This document shows, in pieces, positions 63,688-64,000 of a stretch of DNA of 64,000 nt. The stretch comes from JTS-AC122 sp050246015 (GTDB taxonomy: Bacteria > Planctomycetota > Phycisphaerae > Phycisphaerales > UBA1924). The stretch lies in NCBI GenBank assembly GCA_050246015.1, contig JBFWWU010000010.1:124001-188000 (forward strand), read 5' to 3'. A program made the position numbers and the translations under genes. Within the stretch, counting starts at the first letter, position 1. The number at the start of each line of letters is the position of its first letter. Below the pieces are notes generated by a model. It made no database searches. It saw only the letters and a program-made list of their open reading frames with translations, and was not told where the DNA came from.

Positions 63688-64000
63688 TCACCGGATGAAG
63701 ATCATCCAGTTCACCACCAGCACCGGGAGCAGGATCACGCACGCCAGCCCGAGGTAACTGAAGAACGACGGCATCTTCACGCCTGCTCCTTCGCTGATCG
63801 CCTTGACCATGAAGTTCGGACCGTTGCCGATATACGTCATCGCCCCGAAGAAGACCGCCCCCAGCGATATCGCCTCCAGCAGCGTCTGGCCACGGAAGTG
63901 CACCGCCGAGCCGTCGTGGTGGATCACGTCGTAGGTGTGAGCGATGAACCGATGGATGCCCTCGGCGTCCAGCGGCAGATGCAGCACGCCCAGCGCGGAT
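63688..64000 (-). CDS. Sodium/proton antiporter-like membrane protein (C-terminal part)
   Basis: Only the last about 104 residues are present; the gene runs off the window at 64000. TLLEAISLGAVFFGAMTYIGNGPNFMVKAISEGAGVKMPSFFSYLGLACVILLPVLVVNWMIFIR matches the C-terminus of NhaD/ArsB-superfamily antiporters, with the GNGPNFMVKAI motif and a last membrane segment. It probably exchanges sodium for protons. Convergent with alr. Confidence 0.75.
   Translation of the reverse strand, partial: SALGVLHLPLDAEGIHRFIAHTYDVIHHDGSAVHFRGQTLLEAISLGAVFFGAMTYIGNGPNFMVKAISEGAGVKMPSFFSYLGLACVILLPVLVVNWMIFIR

Overview
The window is high-GC chromosomal DNA that most resembles a planctomycete of the class Phycisphaerae. 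Four things point there. Two secreted proteins end in paired EF-hand-like repeats of the DFF/FF...C kind (GC-type dockerin-like anchors, which I associate with Phycisphaerales). A 23S-5S rRNA unit has its own promoter and no 16S gene in front of it. There are planctomycete-style small zinc-ribbon and inner-membrane proteins. Housekeeping genes are scattered rather than held in classical operons. The class assignment is inference from these traits; no 16S is present to test it.

Layout. 1-13 kb: a TPR-YggX fusion, a DegT aminotransferase, a ClpP-like secreted protein, an MFS exporter, a short NuoG-like iron-sulfur protein just downstream of fliM, a secreted alpha/beta hydrolase, a LOG-family protein, a dockerin-like secreted protein and a PIN-PhoH ATPase. 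13-23 kb: small membrane and lipoproteins, a TraB-like protein carrying a GspG-like insertion, rplS-trmD with a candidate small RNA between them, and the ylxP-rbfA-(HhH-GPD)-yebC run, then a zinc ribbon and an acyltransferase. 23.2-26.7 kb: the promoter, leader, 23S, spacer, 5S and terminator of an rRNA unit. 26.8-36.5 kb: a glycosyltransferase, a LURP-one-like protein, yicC, an RND pump with its adaptor, mrp and an OmpA-like lipoprotein. 36.8-42.3 kb: a large modular dockerin-like secreted protein, a hotdog-fold protein, a lipoprotein joining a tyrosine-phosphatase-like domain to a class II cytochrome c-like domain, and a ureohydrolase. 42.3-46.7 kb: a compact type VI secretion baseplate block (tagJ-tssE-tssF-tssG). 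47-54 kb: pilT, tRNA-Leu(GAG), a long isocitrate dehydrogenase, a toxin-antitoxin patch (mntA with a frameshifted hepT, then hicBA) and dnaK. 54-64 kb: a trpF remnant, a glycine-rich secreted protein flanked by a short duplicated sequence, htrA, panB, tsaD, a DEAD-box helicase, alr, a tandem hairpin repeat and the 3' part of a sodium/proton antiporter-like gene running off the window.

The most unusual items are the phosphatase-cytochrome lipoprotein (40115-41179), the TraB protein with an inserted pseudopilin-like domain (14267-15649), the isolated T6SS baseplate block, the candidate sRNA opposite the trmD leader (about 16700-16775) and three families of palindromic repeats. No CRISPR array, insertion sequence, transposase, integrase or prophage was seen.
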